The notes under the pieces were generated by a model. The model searched no databases. It was not told the origin of the DNA and worked only from the letters and a program-made list of their open reading frames with translations. From Streptomyces formicae (GTDB taxonomy: Bacteria; Actinomycetota; Actinomycetes; Streptomycetales; Streptomycetaceae), in assembly GCF_022647665.1 (NCBI RefSeq), contig NZ_CP071872.1, positions 2,046,001 through 2,110,000 on the forward strand: 64,000 bases of DNA, in the 5' to 3' direction. How positions within the stretch are numbered: position 1 is the stretch's first letter; each line of letters starts with the position of its first letter. Shown here piece by piece: positions 34,865-45,063 of the stretch. Position numbers and translations under genes: made by a program.

Positions 34865-36286
34865 ATGAGAAGTGCCCGGTTCCGTCGTACGTGTCGTGCT
34901 CGCCGCACCTCCGCGGCCGCTCTCCTCTCCGCCCTCGCGCTGACCGCGCTCGCCGCCTGCGGCACGAGCAGCAGCGACAACGGCGGCGACTCCGAAGGCG
35001 GCGGCTCGTCCGATCCGTCGGCGCCCCTGGACCCCAAGGCCAAGGTGACGCTGACGATCGACTGCATGCCGCCGGCCGCCAAGGCAGCCGAGCTCAAGGA
35101 GTGGAACGAGGACGTCAAGACGTTCAACAAGACGTATCCGAACGTCAGGATCGAGGGGAAGTCGACGCCCGGGCAGTGCCTGGAGCCGCCCCGCTTCACC
35201 GCGATGCTCAAGGCCAAGTCCCAGCCCGACGTCTTCTACACCTACTTCACCGACCTGGAGCAGGTCCTCGACAACGACGGCGCCGCGGACATCACCGCCT
35301 ACGTCACCGACAAGACCGTCCCGGCCCTCAAGAACATCGACCCGGACGTCATGAACTCGCTGACCAAGGAGGGCAAGCTCTACGGCCTCCCGACCAGCAA
35401 CTACACCATGGGGCTGCTGATCAACCGGAAGCTGTTCCAGCAGGCCGGTCTCGACCCCGACAACCCGCCGCGCACCTGGGCCGATGTCCGCACCGCCGCC
35501 AAGGCCATCGCGGGCCTCGGCAACGGCATCGCCGGATTCGGCGAGTACAGCGCGGGCAACACCGGCGGCTGGCACTTCACCGCCACCACCTACGGCCTCG
35601 GCGGCGACGTCGTCGACGCGAGCGGCGCCAAGGCCGCTTTCAACAACGACCTGGGCCGGCAGATCGCCCGGAACCTCCACGCCATGCGCTGGGAGGACAA
35701 CAGCATGGGTCAGACCCAGCTGCTCAAGTGGGGCGACCTGCAGAAGCAGATCGCCTCCGACAAGCTGGGCATGTTCCTCGCCGCGCCCGACGACATCACG
35801 TACATGGTCCAGCAACTCGGCGCCGAGTACGAGAACTTCGGCATGGGACCGATCCCCGGTGAGCAGGCCACCCTCTTCGGCGGCAACAACTACATGGTCA
35901 AGAAGGGGAGTTCCCCCGACAAGATCAAGGCCGCGGTCGCCTGGCTCAACTTCAAGAACCTCACCGTCGGCAAGGGGCAGTTCGACTGGGGCCGCACCAA
36001 AGCGGACGGCCTCCCCGTCGGACTCCCGCAGCCGAACTTCTGGCTGAACGACAGCAAGACCGAGGACGACGCCCACCGCAGCCGGAACGCCACCATGCCG
36101 GTCGCCAACTTCAAGGCCTTCATGGACAACCCGGTCAAGGGCAAGGCCGAACCGCCCAAGGCCCAGGAGATCTACAAGGTCCTCGACAACGTGATGTCCG
36201 GGGTCCTCACCAACAAGGACGCCGACGTGGACAAGCTGCTGGCCACCGCGGAGCAGCAGGTGAACCAGATCCTGGCGAACCAGTAG
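34865..36286 (+). CDS. ABC sugar transporter, substrate-binding lipoprotein
   Basis: The 473-residue family 1 solute-binding protein has a lipobox, LTALAACG, which puts the acylated Cys near residue 37, followed by a Gly/Ser/Asp spacer. The body has the usual layout: KVTLTIDCMPPAAKAAELKE, then PDVFYTYFTDLEQVLDND, GKLYGLPTSNYTMGLLINRK and later NNYMVKKGSSPDKIKAAVAW. It should deliver an oligosaccharide, by context alpha-glucan fragments, to the two permeases encoded next. AAGGGGA precedes the ATG. Six bases separate it from the first permease gene. Confidence 0.92.
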   Translation: MRSARFRRTCRARRTSAAALLSALALTALAACGTSSSDNGGDSEGGGSSDPSAPLDPKAKVTLTIDCMPPAAKAAELKEWNEDVKTFNKTYPNVRIEGKSTPGQCLEPPRFTAMLKAKSQPDVFYTYFTDLEQVLDNDGAADITAYVTDKTVPALKNIDPDVMNSLTKEGKLYGLPTSNYTMGLLINRKLFQQAGLDPDNPPRTWADVRTAAKAIAGLGNGIAGFGEYSAGNTGGWHFTATTYGLGGDVVDASGAKAAFNNDLGRQIARNLHAMRWEDNSMGQTQLLKWGDLQKQIASDKLGMFLAAPDDITYMVQQLGAEYENFGMGPIPGEQATLFGGNNYMVKKGSSPDKIKAAVAWLNFKNLTVGKGQFDWGRTKADGLPVGLPQPNFWLNDSKTEDDAHRSRNATMPVANFKAFMDNPVKGKAEPPKAQEIYKVLDNVMSGVLTNKDADVDKLLATAEQQVNQILANQ

Positions 36287-36291
36287 CCGCC

Positions 36292-37266
36292 ATGTCCGCA
36301 CCCGCCCTTCCCACGAGCGAGCAGCCGGAGGCGCGCACCCGCCGCGCCTCCGGCGGCCGCCGCCCCCGTACGACGGCCAGGCCCCGCGAGGCGTACGTAA
36401 GGGCCTTCCGGCGCAACCTCTCCGCGCACACGTTCCTGATCGGGGCCGTCCTCTGCTTCGGCTTCTTCTCCTGGTACCCGATGGTCAGGGAATTCCTGCT
36501 GGCCTTCCAGAAGACCGAGGACGGACGGACCAGCTGGGCCGGCTGGGAGAATCTGCGCACGGTCTTCGCCGACCCCGCCTTCTGGCAGGCATGGCGCGGC
36601 ACGCTCCTCTTCACCGGCCTTGCCCTGGTCCTCGGCTTCGCGGTGCCCTTCGTCGTCGCCCTCGTGATCAACGAGTTCCGGCACGCCCAGGCGTATCTGC
36701 GGCTGCTGGTCTATCTGCCCGTGATGCTGCCGCCGGTCGCGTCCGTCCTGCTCTTCAAGTACCTGTACGACCCCGGGTACGGGCTCTTCAACTCCGTCCT
36801 CGACGCCCTCCACCTGCCGCAGCAGCAGTGGCTCCAGGACCCGGACACCGCGATGCTCTCCGTCGTCATCGCCGCCACCTGGATGAACATGGGCGGCGCC
36901 ACGCTCATCTACCTCGCCGCGCTCCAGTCCATCCCCGGCGAGCTCTACGAGGCGGCCGAACTGGACGGCGCGGGGCTGCTCCGCAAGGTCTGGCACGTCA
37001 CCGTCCCGCAGACCCGGCTCATCCTCTCGCTGATGCTGCTGATGCAGATCATCGCGACGATGCAGGTCTTCACCGAACCGTTCCTGCTCACCAACGGCGC
37101 GGGTCCCGAAGGGTCCACGACGACCGTCGTCTACCTGATCTACCAGTACGCCTTCAACTTCAACAACTACGGGGCCGCGGCAGCGCTCGGCCTGGTCCTG
37201 CTGGTGCTGCTCGCCGGCTTCTCGGGCGCGTACGTACGGCTCAGCCGGACCGCCGGCGACGAATGA
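36292..37266 (+). CDS. ABC sugar transporter permease (MalF-like)
   Basis: The 324-residue membrane protein has a basic N-terminal tail and six transmembrane helices. The cytoplasmic EAA loop is YEAAELDGAGLLRKVWHVTV, which docks the ATPase. Family features include ATWMNMGGATLIYLAALQSI and the final helix LGLVLLVLLAGFSG. No ATPase gene is present, so the importer probably uses a shared MsiK-type ATPase encoded elsewhere, as is normal in Streptomyces. It is second in the operon. Confidence 0.92.
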   Translation: MSAPALPTSEQPEARTRRASGGRRPRTTARPREAYVRAFRRNLSAHTFLIGAVLCFGFFSWYPMVREFLLAFQKTEDGRTSWAGWENLRTVFADPAFWQAWRGTLLFTGLALVLGFAVPFVVALVINEFRHAQAYLRLLVYLPVMLPPVASVLLFKYLYDPGYGLFNSVLDALHLPQQQWLQDPDTAMLSVVIAATWMNMGGATLIYLAALQSIPGELYEAAELDGAGLLRKVWHVTVPQTRLILSLMLLMQIIATMQVFTEPFLLTNGAGPEGSTTTVVYLIYQYAFNFNNYGAAAALGLVLLVLLAGFSGAYVRLSRTAGDE

Positions 37267-37284
37267 ACGGGGAGCGCGACGCAC

Positions 37285-38160
37285 ATGACCACCAGGACGC
37301 TCATCTCACCCGCGCAACTGGCGCGGCCGCGGGCCCGGTACGTCTACTGGACCGTCCTCGCCCTGGTCCTCGTCCTCTTCACGCTCGTCTTCCTCGGACC
37401 GCTCTACTGGATGGTCACCGGCGGGCTCAAGACCACCCAGGAGGCCGTGCAGTCGCCGCCGACCCTCGTCCCCGGATCGCTGCACCCGGAGACGTACGCC
37501 AGGGCCTGGGAGGTGATGGACCTGGCCCAGCTGCTCTTCAACACGCTGTACTACGCCTTCGGGGCGCTCGCCTTCCAACTCGTCCTCGACGTCGCCGCCG
37601 CGTACTCGCTCTCCAAGCTCCGGCCCGTCCTCGGCAAGGCGATCCTCGGAATGATGCTCGCCACCCTGATGATCCCGGCGACGGTCCTCGTCGTACCGCA
37701 GTATCTGACCGTCCTCGACGTGCCGATCGTCGAGCGGAACCTCCTCAACTCGCCGTGGGCGATATGGCTGCCGTCCGTCACCAACGCCTTCAACATCTTC
37801 CTGCTCAAACGGTTCTTCGACTCGATCCCGCAGGAGCTCCTCGACGCCTCCTCGATCGACGGCGCGTCACGGCTGCGCACCCTGTGGGCGGTGGTGCTGC
37901 CGATCTCACGGCCCATCCTCGGCGTCGTCTCCATCTTCGCGGTCGTCGGCGTCTGGAAGGACTTCCTCTGGCCGATGCTCACCCTGCCCGACCCGACGAA
38001 GCAGACGCTCAACGTCGGCATCTACTCGCTCGCCAGCGGAGTGCCGGAGAACGTCCTCATCGCGGCCCTCACCATCGCGTCCGTGCCCACGCTGCTGATC
38101 TTCCTGATCTTCCAGCGGAACATCATGAGCGGCCTGACGGCAGGCGGGCTCAAGGGCTGA
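37285..38160 (+). CDS. ABC sugar transporter permease (MalG-like)
   Basis: The 291-residue membrane protein has six transmembrane helices. The EAA loop is LDASSIDGASRLRTLWAVVL. It is the heterodimer partner of the preceding permease, 18 bp downstream. The ending GLTAGGLKG is typical of MalG-like proteins. The GH13 gene follows after 68 bp. Confidence 0.92.
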   Translation: MTTRTLISPAQLARPRARYVYWTVLALVLVLFTLVFLGPLYWMVTGGLKTTQEAVQSPPTLVPGSLHPETYARAWEVMDLAQLLFNTLYYAFGALAFQLVLDVAAAYSLSKLRPVLGKAILGMMLATLMIPATVLVVPQYLTVLDVPIVERNLLNSPWAIWLPSVTNAFNIFLLKRFFDSIPQELLDASSIDGASRLRTLWAVVLPISRPILGVVSIFAVVGVWKDFLWPMLTLPDPTKQTLNVGIYSLASGVPENVLIAALTIASVPTLLIFLIFQRNIMSGLTAGGLKG

Positions 38161-38228
38161 CCTCATGGGCTGACCCCCATGGTCTGACCTCTCCCGACCG
38201 CCCATCCGCCCACCCCGAAAGGATCAAC

Positions 38229-39848
38229 GTGTCCGCATCGGATCCGGACTCTTCGGACTGGTGGCGCTCCGCCGCCATCTACCAGGTGTACGTACGCAGC
38301 TTCGCCGACGGCGACGGGGACGGCACGGGCGACCTCGCCGGGGTCCGGGCGAACCTGCCCTACCTCGCCGAACTGGGCATCGACGCGCTCTGGTTCACAC
38401 CCTGGTACCTCTCGCCGCTCGCGGACGGCGGGTACGACGTCGCCGACTACCGCTGCATCGACCCGGCCTTCGGCACCCTCGCCGAGGCCGAGAAGCTCAT
38501 CGCCGAGGCCCGCCGGCTCGGCATCCGCACCATCGTCGACATCGTCCCGAACCACGTCTCCGACCAGCACGTCTGGTTCAGGGCGGCCCGCGCGGCCCGC
38601 CCCGGCGGCCCCGAGCGGGCCCTCTTCCACTTCCGGCCCGGGCGGGGTGCGGACGGGGAACTCCCGCCCAACGACTGGGAGTCGGAGTTCGGCGGGCCCG
38701 CCTGGACCCGGCTGCCCGACGGCGAGTGGTACCTCCATCTCTTCGCGCCCGAACAGCCCGACCTGAACTGGGCGCATCCGGCGGTGCGGCGCGAACACGA
38801 GGAGATCCTGCACTTCTGGTTCGAGCGCGGTGTCGCGGGCGTACGGATCGACTCGGCGGCCCTCCTCGCCAAGGACCCGTATCTGCCCGACTTCACCGCG
38901 GGCACCGATCCGCACCCCTACATCGACCGCGACGAACTCCACGACATCTACCGCTCCTGGCGGGCGGTCGCCGACGAGTACGACGGGATCTTCGTCGGTG
39001 AGGTCTGGCTGCCGGACTCCGAGCGCTTCGCCCGCTATCTGCGCCACGACGAGCTGCACACGGCGTTCAACCTGAGCTTCCTGGCCTGCCCCTGGGACGC
39101 GCAGAAGCTGCGCCGCACGATCGACGAGACCCTCGCCGAGCACGCGCCCGTCGGCGCACCGGCGACCTGGGTGCTGTGCAACCACGACGTGACGCGCACG
39201 GTCACGCGGTACGGACGCGAGGAGACCGGCTTCGACTTCGCGGCCAAGGCGTTCGGCACCCCGACCGACCTCGCGCTCGGCACCCGGCGCGCCCGCGCCG
39301 CGGCCCTGCTGTCACTGGCGCTGCCGGGGTCCGTCTACGTCTACCAGGGCGAGGAGCTGGGGCTTCCGGAGGCGGAGGTCCCGCGGGACCGGATCCAGGA
39401 CCCGATGCACTTCCGCTCGGGCGGCACGGACCCCGGGCGCGACGGCTGCCGGGTGCCGCTGCCGTGGAACGGCGTGCTCCCGGACGCCGAACCCTGGTTG
39501 CCGCAGCCCTCGGACTGGTCCGCGTACGCCGCCGACCGCCAGGCCCGCGATCCCGGCTCGATGCTCGGCCTCTACCGGACCGCCCTTCGGCTGCGCCGCA
39601 CGGAGCCGGGGTTCGGCGACGGCCCGATGACGTGGCTGCCGCCGTCCGGGCCGGGGGTGCTGGCCTTCGCCCGCCCGGACGGGCTGGTGTGCGTCGTCAA
39701 CCTGGGCCCCGAGCCGGCCGGCCTGCCGGCGTACGAGACCGTCCTGCTCGCCAGCGGGCCGCTCGACGAGGACGGGAGGCTGCCCCGGGACACGGCGGTG
39801 TGGCTGCGCGGCCCGCATATTCTGGGACGGTCCCCCATGCCGTCGTAG
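38229..39848 (+). CDS. GH13 alpha-glucosidase (oligo-alpha-glucosidase type)
   Basis: The 539-residue cytoplasmic glycoside hydrolase is a (beta/alpha)8 barrel: region I DIVPNHVS, nucleophile Asp208 in VAGVRIDSAALL, acid/base Glu258 in FVGEVWLPD, and transition-state Asp320 in VLCNHDVTRTVTRYG. A QGEELGLPEAEVP segment places it with oligo-1,6-glucosidase/alpha-glucosidase enzymes. No signal peptide is present, so it acts on imported sugars. The GTG at 38229 follows AAAGGATC. As the last gene of the locus it releases glucose from the oligosaccharides; its linkage preference cannot be read from sequence. Confidence 0.92.
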   Translation: MSASDPDSSDWWRSAAIYQVYVRSFADGDGDGTGDLAGVRANLPYLAELGIDALWFTPWYLSPLADGGYDVADYRCIDPAFGTLAEAEKLIAEARRLGIRTIVDIVPNHVSDQHVWFRAARAARPGGPERALFHFRPGRGADGELPPNDWESEFGGPAWTRLPDGEWYLHLFAPEQPDLNWAHPAVRREHEEILHFWFERGVAGVRIDSAALLAKDPYLPDFTAGTDPHPYIDRDELHDIYRSWRAVADEYDGIFVGEVWLPDSERFARYLRHDELHTAFNLSFLACPWDAQKLRRTIDETLAEHAPVGAPATWVLCNHDVTRTVTRYGREETGFDFAAKAFGTPTDLALGTRRARAAALLSLALPGSVYVYQGEELGLPEAEVPRDRIQDPMHFRSGGTDPGRDGCRVPLPWNGVLPDAEPWLPQPSDWSAYAADRQARDPGSMLGLYRTALRLRRTEPGFGDGPMTWLPPSGPGVLAFARPDGLVCVVNLGPEPAGLPAYETVLLASGPLDEDGRLPRDTAVWLRGPHILGRSPMPS

Positions 39849-39864
39849 ACCGGAAGGTGCTGAG

Positions 39865-40962
39865 TTGAGCACGCAGATCCCCGTCGTCGTCCTCGCGGGC
39901 TTTCTGGGATCCGGAAAGACCACCTTGCTCAACCATCTGCTGCGGGCGAGCCGCGGGACCAGGATCGGCGCGATCGTCAACGACTTCGGTTCGATCGAGA
40001 TCGACGCCATGACGGTCGCCGGGCAGCTCGGCGACTCCACGGTGTCCCTCGGCAACGGCTGTCTGTGCTGTGCTGTCGACGCGAGCGAGCTGGATGTCTT
40101 CCTGGAGAAGCTCACCCGGCCCGCCGCCCGGCTCGATGTGATCGTGATCGAGGCCAGTGGGCTCGCCGAGCCGCAGGAACTCGTCCGCATGCTCCTGGCG
40201 AGCGAGAACGAGCGGATCGTGTACGGAGGTCTCGTCGAGGTCGTCGACGCCGCCGAGTTCGACGCGACGCGGGAGAAGCATCCCGAGATCGAGCGTCATC
40301 TCGGCGTCGCCGACCTGGTCGTGCTGAACAAGGCGGACCGGGCCGGGGACGAGGCGGCGGGGGAGCGGCTGCGGCAGCGGATCGCGGGCCTCGCCGACGG
40401 GGCGACCGTGATCCCGGCGACGTACGGGCGGATCGACCCCGAGCTGCTCTTCGCATGCCGGCCGCGCGGCGAACGCGTCGGCCAGCTGTCCTTCGACGAC
40501 CTCCACGCGGACGACGAAGGCGACGAGCACGGCCACGACGGCCACGGCCACGACGAGCACGGCCACCACGCCCATCTGCACGCCGCCTACGAGACCGTCT
40601 CGTTCACCGCCACCGAGCCCCTCCACCCGCGCAGGCTCCTGGACTTCCTCGACTCACGGCCCGAAGGGCTCTACCGGATCAAGGGATTCGTCGACTTCGG
40701 CGACGCCGATCCCCGCAACCGGTACGCCGTCCACGCCGTCGGCCGCTTCCTCCGCTTCTATCCGGAGCCCTGGCCGCCGGGCCCGGACCGGGGCACCCAG
40801 CTGGTCCTGATCGGCTCCGGCACCGACGGCGAGGCGCTGCTCAAGGGGCTCGACGCGGCCCGGGTGACCGGCCCGCACGACGCCCCGGAAGAGCACAGCA
40901 TGTGGGGCGTGCTGCGTTACGTGCCCGAACCGGCTGCCGAGGACCCGGATCCCTGGAGCTGA
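39865..40962 (+). CDS. COG0523 (CobW/ZagA-like) GTPase metallochaperone
   Basis: The 365-residue G3E GTPase has Walker A GFLGSGKTT (12-20), the metal-binding CxCC motif in GNGCLCCAV, Walker B VIVIEASGLAEP and NKAD for guanine recognition. A His/Asp-rich loop (DDEGDEHGHDGHGHDEHGHH) precedes the CobW C-terminal domain. Such proteins deliver zinc or cobalt to apo-enzymes. The TTG start is supported by GGAAGGTGC. It follows the glucosidase by 16 bp but is probably unrelated in function. Confidence 0.9.
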   Translation: MSTQIPVVVLAGFLGSGKTTLLNHLLRASRGTRIGAIVNDFGSIEIDAMTVAGQLGDSTVSLGNGCLCCAVDASELDVFLEKLTRPAARLDVIVIEASGLAEPQELVRMLLASENERIVYGGLVEVVDAAEFDATREKHPEIERHLGVADLVVLNKADRAGDEAAGERLRQRIAGLADGATVIPATYGRIDPELLFACRPRGERVGQLSFDDLHADDEGDEHGHDGHGHDEHGHHAHLHAAYETVSFTATEPLHPRRLLDFLDSRPEGLYRIKGFVDFGDADPRNRYAVHAVGRFLRFYPEPWPPGPDRGTQLVLIGSGTDGEALLKGLDAARVTGPHDAPEEHSMWGVLRYVPEPAAEDPDPWS

Positions 40963-40971
40963 ACGAGGCTG

Positions 40972-40996
40972 CCCCGCACCGGTGAAGGGTGCGGGG
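40972..40996. terminator. 9-bp bidirectional terminator
   Basis: CCCCGCACC (40972-40980) pairs with GGTGCGGGG (40988-40996) between the convergent metallochaperone and parC genes. Confidence 0.7.
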
Positions 40997-41027
40997 ACAG
41001 TCGTCGTGTCCGTCCGGGGAACCCCCG

Positions 41028-43478
41028 CTACGACGCGGGGCCCGCCAGCGCCGCCACCGGCTTCACCGGCGGCGTGCCCGAGCCGTCGCGCCGCGGGTCG
41101 AGCTCCGGCAGCTCCGACGGGGCGCCGTTCTTCTGCGCGGCACGTGCCGGGGCCGCGCCCGCCCAGGCCAGCACCAGCACGTCCTCGCCTCTGAGGAACC
41201 GCTGGCAGCGGACGCCACCGGTCGCCCGGCCCTTGCGCGGGTACTGGTCGAAGGGCGTCAGCTTCGACGTCGTGACCGAGTCGTCCAGCGCGCCGGTGGA
41301 GCCCGCGGCCGTGAAGACCACCGCGTCCGCCGCCGGGTCGACCGCGGTGAACGAGATCACCTCGGCGCCCTCCGTGAGCTTGATGCCCGCCATGCCGCCC
41401 GCCGGCCGCCCCTGCGGCCGCACCTGAGCGGCCTGGAAGCGCAGCAACTGGGCGTCGGAGGTGATGAAGACCAGGTCCTCCTCGCCAGTGCGCAGCTCGG
41501 CGCCGCCCACGATCCGGTCGCCCTCCTTGAGGGTGATGACCTCCAGCTCGTCCTTGTTGGCCGGGTAGTCCGGCACGACCCGCTTGACCACGCCCTGGAG
41601 CGTGCCCAGCGCGAGGCCGGGCGAGGCCTCGTCCAGGGTCGTCAGACACACCACCGTCTCGTCCGCCTCCAGGGAGAGGAACTCCGACAGCTGCGCCCCG
41701 CCCGACAGGTTCGGCGCCGCTGCCGTCTCCGGCAGCTGGGGGAGGTCGATCACCGCGAGCCGCAGCAGCCGCCCGGCCGAGGTGACCGCACCCACCTCGC
41801 CGCGGGCCGTCGCGGGCACCGCGGAGACGATCACATCGTGCTTGGCGCGCTTGCCGTCGTCCTCCGGCAGCGGCTCCCCCGTGACCGTGCGCGCCAGGAG
41901 CCCCGTCGAGGACAGCAGGACGCGGCACGGGTCGTCCGCGACCTGGAGCGACTCGGCGGGAACAGGCGTGCCCGCGGACTCCAGCAGCACCGTGCGCCGG
42001 TCGGTGCCGAACTTCTTGGCCACCGCGGCCAGTTCGGAGGAGACGAGCTTGCGCAGCTCCGCGTCCGACTCCAGGATCCGGGTCAGCTCCGCGATCTCCG
42101 CGGTGAGCCTGTCGCGCTCGCTCTCCAGCTCGATCCGGTCGAACTTGGTGAGCCGGCGCAGGGGGGTGTCCAGGATGTACTGCGTCTGGACCTCGCTGAG
42201 CGAGAAGTGGGCGATGAGCCGCTCCTTCGCCTGCGCCGAGTTCTCGCTGGACCGGATGAGGCGGATGACCTCGTCGATGTCGAGGAGCGCGACGAGCAGG
42301 CCCTCGACGAGATGAAGCCGGTCGCTCTTCTTGCCGCGGCGGAACTCGCTGCGGCGGCGGACGACGTCGAAGCGGTGGTCGAGATAGACCTCCAGGAGCT
42401 CCTTGAGGCCCAGCGTCAGCGGCTGGCCGTCGACCAGCGCCACATTGTTGATACCGAAGGACTCCTCCATCGGCGTCAGCTTGTACAGCTGCTCCAGGAC
42501 GGCCTCCGGGATGAAGCCGTTCTTGATCTCGATGACCAGGCGCAGCCCGTGCACACGGTCGGTGAGGTCCTTGACGTCAGCGATGCCCTGGAGCTTCTTC
42601 GCGCCGACCAGGTCCTTGATCTTCGCGATCACCTTCTCAGGGCCGACCGTGAAGGGCAGCTCGGTGACGACGAGGCCCTTGCGGCGCGCCGTCACGTTCT
42701 CCACCGTCACGGTCGCGCGGATCTTGAACGTGCCGCGACCGGACTCGTACGCGTCCTTGATCCCGGCCAGGCCCACGATCCGGCCGCCCGTGGGCAGGTC
42801 GGGACCCGGGACGTACCGCATCAGGGTCTCCAGGTCGGCGCCCGGGTGCCTGATCAGATGGCGGGCGGCGGCGATGACCTCGCCCAGGTTGTGCGGCGGC
42901 ATGTTGGTCGCCATGCCGACCGCGATTCCCGACGCGCCGTTGACCAGCAGATTCGGGAAGGCGGCGGGCAGCGCGACCGGCTCCCGCTCCTGCCCGTCGT
43001 AGTTCGGCGAGAAATCGACCGTGTTCTCGTCGATCGACTCGGTCATCAGGCTCGTGGCGTCGGCCATGCGGCATTCCGTGTACCGCATGGCGGCCGGGGG
43101 GTCGTCATTGCCGAGCGAACCGAAGTTCCCGTGGCCGTCGACCAGCGGCAGGCGCATCGAGAAGGGCTGCGCCATGCGCACCAGCGCGTCGTAGATCGAC
43201 GCGTCACCGTGCGGGTGGAGCTTGCCCATGACCTCGCCGACGACGCGGGCGCACTTCACATAGCCGCGGTCGGGGCGCAGGCCCATCTCGTTCATCTGGT
43301 ACACGATCCGGCGATGGACGGGTTTCATCCCGTCCCGGGCGTCCGGCAGCGCCCGCGAGTAGATCACCGAGTACGCGTACTCGAGGAAGGAGCCCTGCAT
43401 TTCGTCGACGACGTCGATGTCGAGGATTCTCTCCTCGAAGTCGTCGGGCGGCGGCGTCTTCGTGCTGCGGCGGGCCAT
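41028..43478 (-). CDS. parC: ParC, topoisomerase IV subunit A
   Basis: The 816-residue breakage-reunion subunit of topoisomerase IV forms the C2E2 complex with ParE. The quinolone-determining region reads [20 protein letters not shown] (87-106) and the catalytic Tyr is Y133 in [10 protein letters not shown]. The C-terminal half has the GyrA/ParC beta-pinwheel repeats but no clear GyrA box, supporting ParC. GAAGGAG lies nine bases ahead of the ATG. It is divergent from the M16 peptidase genes. Confidence 0.95.
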   Translation of the reverse strand: MARRSTKTPPPDDFEERILDIDVVDEMQGSFLEYAYSVIYSRALPDARDGMKPVHRRIVYQMNEMGLRPDRGYVKCARVVGEVMGKLHPHGDASIYDALVRMAQPFSMRLPLVDGHGNFGSLGNDDPPAAMRYTECRMADATSLMTESIDENTVDFSPNYDGQEREPVALPAAFPNLLVNGASGIAVGMATNMPPHNLGEVIAAARHLIRHPGADLETLMRYVPGPDLPTGGRIVGLAGIKDAYESGRGTFKIRATVTVENVTARRKGLVVTELPFTVGPEKVIAKIKDLVGAKKLQGIADVKDLTDRVHGLRLVIEIKNGFIPEAVLEQLYKLTPMEESFGINNVALVDGQPLTLGLKELLEVYLDHRFDVVRRRSEFRRGKKSDRLHLVEGLLVALLDIDEVIRLIRSSENSAQAKERLIAHFSLSEVQTQYILDTPLRRLTKFDRIELESERDRLTAEIAELTRILESDAELRKLVSSELAAVAKKFGTDRRTVLLESAGTPVPAESLQVADDPCRVLLSSTGLLARTVTGEPLPEDDGKRAKHDVIVSAVPATARGEVGAVTSAGRLLRLAVIDLPQLPETAAAPNLSGGAQLSEFLSLEADETVVCLTTLDEASPGLALGTLQGVVKRVVPDYPANKDELEVITLKEGDRIVGGAELRTGEEDLVFITSDAQLLRFQAAQVRPQGRPAGGMAGIKLTEGAEVISFTAVDPAADAVVFTAAGSTGALDDSVTTSKLTPFDQYPRKGRATGGVRCQRFLRGEDVLVLAWAGAAPARAAQKNGAPSELPELDPRRDGSGTPPVKPVAALAGPAS

Positions 43479-43710
43479 CGCTGCTGCGGCTCCTTCACCA
43501 ACATGAACCATGAACGGGATCTGACGCGGACCATTGTGGACCGTCCCGCTGACATCGCGGACCCCGACCCGATCCCAGCGGGCCGAACACCCCGGAACCA
43601 GCAGGTGGCGGCGGCCGCAACGACCGGCCGGAACCGGCGGGAACTTCGCCAGGTGTCGGCGGCCTTGCATACAGTGGCAGAACATCCAGCAACGCGATCG
43701 AAGGGACTAC

Positions 43711-45063
43711 ATGCCCATGGGTCACACGGCCACAGCGCAGGCCGGCTCCGGCGGCCTGACAGCGACCGAGCACCGCCTGGCCAACGGTCTGCGCGTGGTG
43801 CTCTCCGAGGACCACCTGACCCCGGTCGCCGCGGTCTGCCTCTGGTACGACGTCGGCTCGCGCCACGAGGTCAAGGGGCGTACGGGCCTGGCTCACCTCT
43901 TCGAGCACCTGATGTTCCAGGGCTCGGCGCAGGTCTCCGGGAACGGCCACTTCGAGCTCGTGCAGGGAGCGGGCGGCTCGCTCAACGGCACCACGAGCTT
44001 CGAGCGCACCAACTACTTCGAGACCATGCCCGCCCACCAGCTGGAGCTCGCGCTCTGGCTGGAGGCCGACCGCATGGGCTCGCTGCTGACCGCGCTCGAC
44101 GACGAGTCCATGGAGAACCAGCGGGACGTCGTGAAGAACGAGCGCCGCCAGCGCTACGACAACGTTCCGTACGGCACGGCCTTCGAGAAGCTCACCGCCC
44201 TCGCCTATCCCGAGGGCCATCCGTACCACCACACCCCGATCGGCTCGATGGCCGACCTTGACGCGGCCACGCTGGCGGACGCGCAGAGCTTCTTCCGCAC
44301 GTACTACGCGCCCAACAACGCGGTGCTGTCGGTCGTCGGCGACATCGACCCCGAGCAGACGCTCGCCTGGATCGAGAAGTACTTCGGCACGATCCCCTCC
44401 CATGACGGCAAGCAGCCGCCGCGCGACGGCACGCTCCCCGACACCATCGGCGAGCAGCTGCGCGAGGTCGTGGAGGAGGAGGTGCCCGCCCGCGCGCTGA
44501 TGGCCGCCTACCGGCTGCCGCACGACGGCACCCGCGAGTGCGACGCCGCCGACCTGGCGCTCACCGTCCTCGGCGGCGGCGAGTCGTCCCGGCTGCACAA
44601 CCGCCTGGTGCGCCACGACCGTACGGCCGTCGCCGCCGGCTTCGGCCTGCTGCGGCTCGCCGGGGCGCCCTCGCTCGGCTGGCTCGACGTGAAGACGTCC
44701 GGCGGGGTCGAGGTGCCCGGCATCGAGGCCGCGGTCGACGACGAGCTGGAGCGGTTCGCCGCCGAGGGCCCCACGCCCGAGGAGATGGAGCGGGCCCAGG
44801 CCCAGCTGGAGCGCGAGTGGCTGGACCGGCTCGGCACGGTCGCGGGCCGCGCCGACGAACTGTGCCGGTACGCCGTGCTGTTCGGCGACCCGATGCTGGC
44901 GTTCAGCGCCGTGTCGCGGGTCCTCGACGTCACCGCCGAGGAGGTGCGGGCGGTCGCCCAGGCGCGGCTGCGCCCGGACAACAGGGCGGTGCTGGTGTAC
45001 GAACCCGTCCAGGCCGCCGAGGGCACCGAGGACAACGACGACGCAGAGGGGGCGGACCAGTGA
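43711..45063 (+). CDS. M16-family zinc metallopeptidase, active subunit
   Basis: The 450-residue pitrilysin-like peptidase has the inverted zinc motif HxxEH in LAHLFEHLMFQG (His62, Glu65, His66), with downstream Glu in the ENQRDVVKNERRQRYDN helix. It lacks a signal peptide. AAGGGA precedes ATG 43711. It overlaps the next gene by four bases (GTGA), whose product is its inactive partner. Confidence 0.93.
   Translation: MPMGHTATAQAGSGGLTATEHRLANGLRVVLSEDHLTPVAAVCLWYDVGSRHEVKGRTGLAHLFEHLMFQGSAQVSGNGHFELVQGAGGSLNGTTSFERTNYFETMPAHQLELALWLEADRMGSLLTALDDESMENQRDVVKNERRQRYDNVPYGTAFEKLTALAYPEGHPYHHTPIGSMADLDAATLADAQSFFRTYYAPNNAVLSVVGDIDPEQTLAWIEKYFGTIPSHDGKQPPRDGTLPDTIGEQLREVVEEEVPARALMAAYRLPHDGTRECDAADLALTVLGGGESSRLHNRLVRHDRTAVAAGFGLLRLAGAPSLGWLDVKTSGGVEVPGIEAAVDDELERFAAEGPTPEEMERAQAQLEREWLDRLGTVAGRADELCRYAVLFGDPMLAFSAVSRVLDVTAEEVRAVAQARLRPDNRAVLVYEPVQAAEGTEDNDDAEGADQ

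Noticed and set aside
40989..44261. 1090-codon plus-strand frame over parC
   Set aside because: Composition is Arg/Gly/Gln/His-rich shadow sequence. parC on the other strand is certain.
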